Origin: Deltaproteobacteria bacterium
GTDB taxonomy: Bacteria > Desulfobacterota > Desulfarculia > Adiutricales > Adiutricaceae
Assembly (NCBI GenBank): GCA_031267005.1
Contig: JAIRZX010000657.1
Location: 1 to 8,382, forward strand
Reading direction: 5' to 3'
Length of the DNA stretch: 8,382 bases
The notes under the pieces were generated by a model. It was not told where the DNA came from, searched no databases, and saw only the letters and a program-made list of their open reading frames with translations. Both the position numbers and the translations under genes were made by a program. Positions 6,452-8,382 of this stretch are shown here, one piece after another (positions within the stretch are counted from its first letter, which is position 1; every line of letters begins with the position of its first letter).

Positions 6452-6458
6452 CTCCTTT
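6452..6458 (-). promoter_or_regulatory. Ribosome binding site deciding a GTG start for the DUF3298-like gene
   Basis: On the minus strand AAAGGAG precedes GTG at 6444 by 7 nt. This is the strongest Shine-Dalgarno match in the window and fixes the start after the repeat-derived sequence. Confidence 0.8.
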
Positions 6459-6473
6459 GCGGCGGGGGCGGCG

Positions 6474-6499
6474 GCCTTGCCTTGCCTTGCCTTGCCTTG
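6474..6499. repeat. Pentamer array (GCCTT)5 upstream of the DUF3298-like gene
   Basis: GCCTT occurs five times in a row on the plus strand, so AAGGC five times in the direction of the minus-strand gene. It is followed at 6501-6516 by TGGC TGGC CGGC CGGC. The unit and copy number are the same as the AAGGC block at 2226-2250. It starts 16 nt upstream of the Shine-Dalgarno site, so it is probably in the mRNA leader. Confidence 0.93.
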
Positions 6500-6668
6500 C
6501 TGGCTGGCCGGCCGGCGCGGGACCCCAAGGGGCTTGGAAGCGTACGGGGCGGACTCGCGGAGGAGGGCCCGGGGCTTTCCGGGCGGCGGGCCCTCGCGGG
6601 GAGCATGCGGACCGAAGTCCGGTTTGCGGGCCGCAGCGTTCTGGAACTATGGGTTTGCGGTTTCCTGG

Positions 6669-6674
6669 TTTATA
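6669..6674 (-). promoter_or_regulatory. Candidate -10 for the DUF3298-like gene
   Basis: The minus strand reads TATAAA in an AT-rich patch of an otherwise very GC-rich spacer. No clear -35 is visible. If used, the leader would be about 218 nt and would include the pentamer array. Confidence 0.25.
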
Positions 6675-6955
6675 ACCCAAACTCTCGCGGAGCGCTAGAG
6701 CGAAGCGGCGCGGGGCCGCCTTGGCGCTTCACCGGGCTAAGCTCCTGGGTTTGAGGGCGGCGCGCCGGGGGCCGCGCGACGCTCCCGAACGCCACCCCGA
6801 AACGGCCTGGGGCGAGCTCCCCGGCGGCCCGGGCAGATCCGGAAAGCGCCGCGAAAAGGCCTGGCGCCAGCGCTGGAGCCCGCCGAAACGGCCGGGAAGG
6901 GCCGGCTGCGGGGCACTCGCGGCCCCTTCGGGCGGGATGGCGGGATGCGCCGGCC

Positions 6956-6985
6956 TTGTCTAAAAGGGGCCGTTTTCGTTAAAAT
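6956..6985 (+). promoter_or_regulatory. Candidate sigma70-type promoter of coaX
   Basis: TTGTCT (6956-6961) and TAAAAT (6980-6985) are separated by 18 bp, matching the -35 and -10 consensus at four and five of six positions. This is the best complete promoter match in the window. It predicts transcription from about 6992 and a leader of about 80 nt before the coaX ATG. Confidence 0.55.
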
Positions 6986-7021
6986 GTTTTGCAAGCCGCC
7001 GCCGCGTCCCCTTCACGGTGA

Positions 7022-7057
7022 CCCCGCGCCGGCCGCGGCCCAGGGCCGGCCGCGGGG
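7022..7057 (+). promoter_or_regulatory. Strong hairpin in the coaX leader next to the ribosome binding site
   Basis: CCCCGCG-CCGGC (7022-7033) can pair with GCCGGCCGCGGGG (7045-7057), giving a 12-bp GC stem with one bulged base and an 11-nt loop. The right arm ends in the GGGG that begins the GGGGAAGG Shine-Dalgarno region, 13 nt before ATG. Folding would partly hide the site. No riboswitch class was recognised. Confidence 0.4.
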
Positions 7058-7070
7058 AAGGCCTCCACCA

Positions 7071-7841
7071 ATGCTGATGACGATGGACGTCGGCAACACG
7101 AACTTGAAGTTCGGGCTCTGGCGCGGCTCTTCGATGGCCGGCAACTGGCGTCTTTCCACCAGGGTCGACGTGTCCGGCGACGAGCTGGGCCTGGCGGTGG
7201 ACGGAGCCCTCCGCCTGGGCGGGTTCTCCTTCGGGCAGGTGGGGGACCTCATAATAGCCTCCGTCGTGCCTCCCCTCCGGCCCGCCCTGGAGCGCTTCTC
7301 CGGCCGCTACCTGGGCCGGGCCCCCATCTTCGTGGAGGGCTGGAGCCAGTCGGCCATGAAGCTCGAGTACTCGAACCCCCGGGAGGTGGGCTCCGACCGG
7401 GTCGTGGCGTCCCTGGCCGCCTGGCGCAGGCACAAGGGGAGCCTCATCGTCATCGACTTCGGGACCGCCACAACCTTCGACTGCGTATCGGTCGGCGGGA
7501 GCTACCTGGGAGGCGCCATCGCCCCCGGCTTCCGGCTGTCCTCGGAGGCCCTCTTCAAGAGGGCCAGCATGCTCCCGAAGATGGAGTCGTTCCACGCCCC
7601 CGAGAGGGCCCTGTGCAAGGACACCTTGAGCGGCCTCAACGCCGGGCTCGTCCTGGGTTACACCGGACTGGTGGAAGGCCTCGTGGCCAGGCTCGCCCGC
7701 GAGATGGACCCCGAGCCCAAAACCGTGGCCACCGGGGGGCTCGCGTACCTGTTCGCGGCGCAGACGGGCGCAATAAGCGAGGTGCTCCCCGATTTGACCA
7801 TGGAGGGCTTGAAGTTCATCTATGACGAGAAAAAGTGGTAG
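7071..7841 (+). CDS. coaX: Type III pantothenate kinase (CoaX)
   Basis: CoaX phosphorylates pantothenate to 4'-phosphopantothenate, the first step of coenzyme A synthesis, in the cytoplasm. The type III enzyme belongs to the ASKHA fold and is unrelated to CoaA. The 256-residue product has the phosphate-binding start MDVGNTNLKFGLW (5-17), the NPREVGSDRVVA motif (102-113, with the conserved active-site Asp109), a second nucleotide motif IDFGTATTFDCV (128-139), GGAIAPG (147-153) and TGGLA (221-225). Its length is typical of the family. The ATG at 7071 is preceded by GGGGAAGG with a 9-nt gap. The in-frame ATG at 7077 is possible but lies further from the site. The longer frame from 6945 adds 42 residues not seen in the family and overlaps the promoter. 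The next open frame starts inside its last codons. Confidence 0.97.
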   Translation: MLMTMDVGNTNLKFGLWRGSSMAGNWRLSTRVDVSGDELGLAVDGALRLGGFSFGQVGDLIIASVVPPLRPALERFSGRYLGRAPIFVEGWSQSAMKLEYSNPREVGSDRVVASLAAWRRHKGSLIVIDFGTATTFDCVSVGGSYLGGAIAPGFRLSSEALFKRASMLPKMESFHAPERALCKDTLSGLNAGLVLGYTGLVEGLVARLAREMDPEPKTVATGGLAYLFAAQTGAISEVLPDLTMEGLKFIYDEKKW

Positions 7842-8382
7842 ATACGCGGCCTTCCGCCCGGCGTTCCTGAAGCAGCGCAGCGTCATGGGGCTTTTCGGCC
7901 CCTCCGGGCCGGCGGCGGCGGACGACGCCCTGCGCGGGAAGGCGGTGCTGGCTTCCCTCGGGATAGGATCGAGCTACGTGCCCGCCGCCTCGGTAGCCGA
8001 CCCGGAGAGGATTGGGGAGCAGTCCCGCCCCTTCGTCGTCGGCGCCGCGGGGGGGCGGGCCGCGGAAGCCGGGTTCCCGCCCGCGCCGGGTCCGGCGCCC
8101 CCTTCGGCGTCCTGGCTCCCGGCGGCGGGCTGGCCCGTCGGCGCGCGCCCTCCCTCCCCGACCGGGCCGCCCGGGCCTTTCGCCCCGCCCGTAGGCCCGG
8201 CCGGGCCCGGAGAGGCGCCGGGAGGGCCCGCCAGGACGCGGGAAACGTCGCCGCCCCAGTCCGGCCAGCCCGCCGCGGCGGGGCCGCATCCGGTAAACCC
8301 GCGCCCCGGGCACCAGCAGCGTTTGCAGCTCCCCCGCCCCGAGGCTGCTCAGCGCGCGCTTGGCCGCCCCGGCAGGCTGCCG
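7822..8382 (+). CDS. Unrecognised protein, N-terminal part, cut by the window edge
   Basis: A frame from ATG at 7822 stays open for all 187 codons to the right edge and overlaps the end of coaX by 20 nt, a layout typical of a co-transcribed gene. Residues 1-82 are compositionally normal (KAVLASLGIGSSYVPAASV at 40-58, PERIGEQSRPFVVG at 61-74), with G or C at almost every third position after the first few codons. From about residue 84 it becomes a Pro/Gly/Ala-rich linker, then turns more mixed near the edge. The Shine-Dalgarno is weak: GGAGGG (7802-7807) is 14 nt away. A later ATG at 7885 has none. I do not recognise the family. The opposite strand is also open here but is Arg/Gly-rich, so the plus frame is preferred. 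A G7 run at 8049-8055 is a possible frameshift site. Confidence 0.5.
   Translation, partial: MTRKSGRYAAFRPAFLKQRSVMGLFGPSGPAAADDALRGKAVLASLGIGSSYVPAASVADPERIGEQSRPFVVGAAGGRAAEAGFPPAPGPAPPSASWLPAAGWPVGARPPSPTGPPGPFAPPVGPAGPGEAPGGPARTRETSPPQSGQPAAAGPHPVNPRPGHQQRLQLPRPEAAQRALGRPGRLP

Larger units (their letters stand above)
6445..7070. other. Divergent spacer between the DUF3298-like gene and coaX
   Basis: These 626 nt hold a pentamer array (6474-6499), a TGGC/CGGC tetramer patch (6501-6516), an AT-rich patch near 6640-6690 that may hold a promoter for the minus-strand gene, and a good coaX promoter candidate at 6956-6985. The coaX leader ends in a strong hairpin. The part from 6700 to 6950 is GC-rich with no gene that I can support. 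It contains a GAAGCG/CGCTTC inverted repeat around 6702-6730. Confidence 0.75.

Noticed and set aside
6445..6606. Longer start of the DUF3298-like gene at 6606
   Set aside because: This part translates the pentamer repeat as KARQGKAR-type sequence, and the strongest ribosome binding site lies before the GTG at 6444.
6700..6735. tRNA or small RNA gene around the GAAGCG/CGCTTC inverted repeat
   Set aside because: No cloverleaf, no T-loop GTTCRA motif and no CCA end. The stem is short and GC-driven.
7816..8382. Minus-strand gene opposite the partial plus-strand frame
   Set aside because: It is open to the edge but is mostly Arg, Gly and Pro, as expected of an antisense frame in GC-rich coding DNA. 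Only the outermost 30 or so residues near 8300-8382 look protein-like, so a gene entering from the right cannot be fully excluded.

Overview
The window is GC-rich bacterial chromosome with core housekeeping genes, large GC-rich intergenic spacers and many simple or tandem repeats. The strong GC bias at third codon positions, the TTG/GTG starts paired with good Shine-Dalgarno sites, and the peptide deformylase sequence (EGCLSVxDF motif and an LKR-rich C-terminus that resemble Desulfovibrio-type proteins from memory) suggest a high-GC Desulfobacterota (former Deltaproteobacteria). That placement is an inference from sequence style. No rRNA, tRNA, insertion sequence, phage gene or CRISPR array was seen.

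Layout, left to right. Positions 1-305 hold a 41-bp tandem array that continues past the left edge. The minus strand then carries a def-fmt pair (peptide deformylase 1959-1435, methionyl-tRNA formyltransferase 1319-306), which add and remove the formyl group of initiator methionine. A 682-nt divergent spacer separates def from holA. It has a candidate def promoter with a perfect TATAAT, an unusual period-5 array with a G-quadruplex motif, and a possible holA promoter. On the plus strand follow holA (replicative clamp-loader delta subunit, 2642-3694) and, after a 392-nt low-complexity spacer, a CapA-like lipoprotein gene (4087-5232). A minus-strand gene for an exported DUF3298-like protein (6444-5248) lies tail to tail with it, 15 nt apart. 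A 626-nt divergent spacer then leads to coaX (type III pantothenate kinase, 7071-7841) on the plus strand. The last 561 nt are one open frame, overlapping coaX by 20 nt, that runs off the right edge and whose product I do not recognise.

Functionally these are separate modules: initiator-Met formylation and deformylation, DNA replication, coenzyme A synthesis and two envelope or periplasmic proteins. I see no defence, mobile or biosynthetic system. What is unusual is non-coding or compositional: a C10 tract inside fmt, the same (AAGGC)5 pentamer array in two divergent spacers (one grading into a G-quadruplex motif), the 41-bp array, and a strong hairpin against the coaX ribosome binding site.
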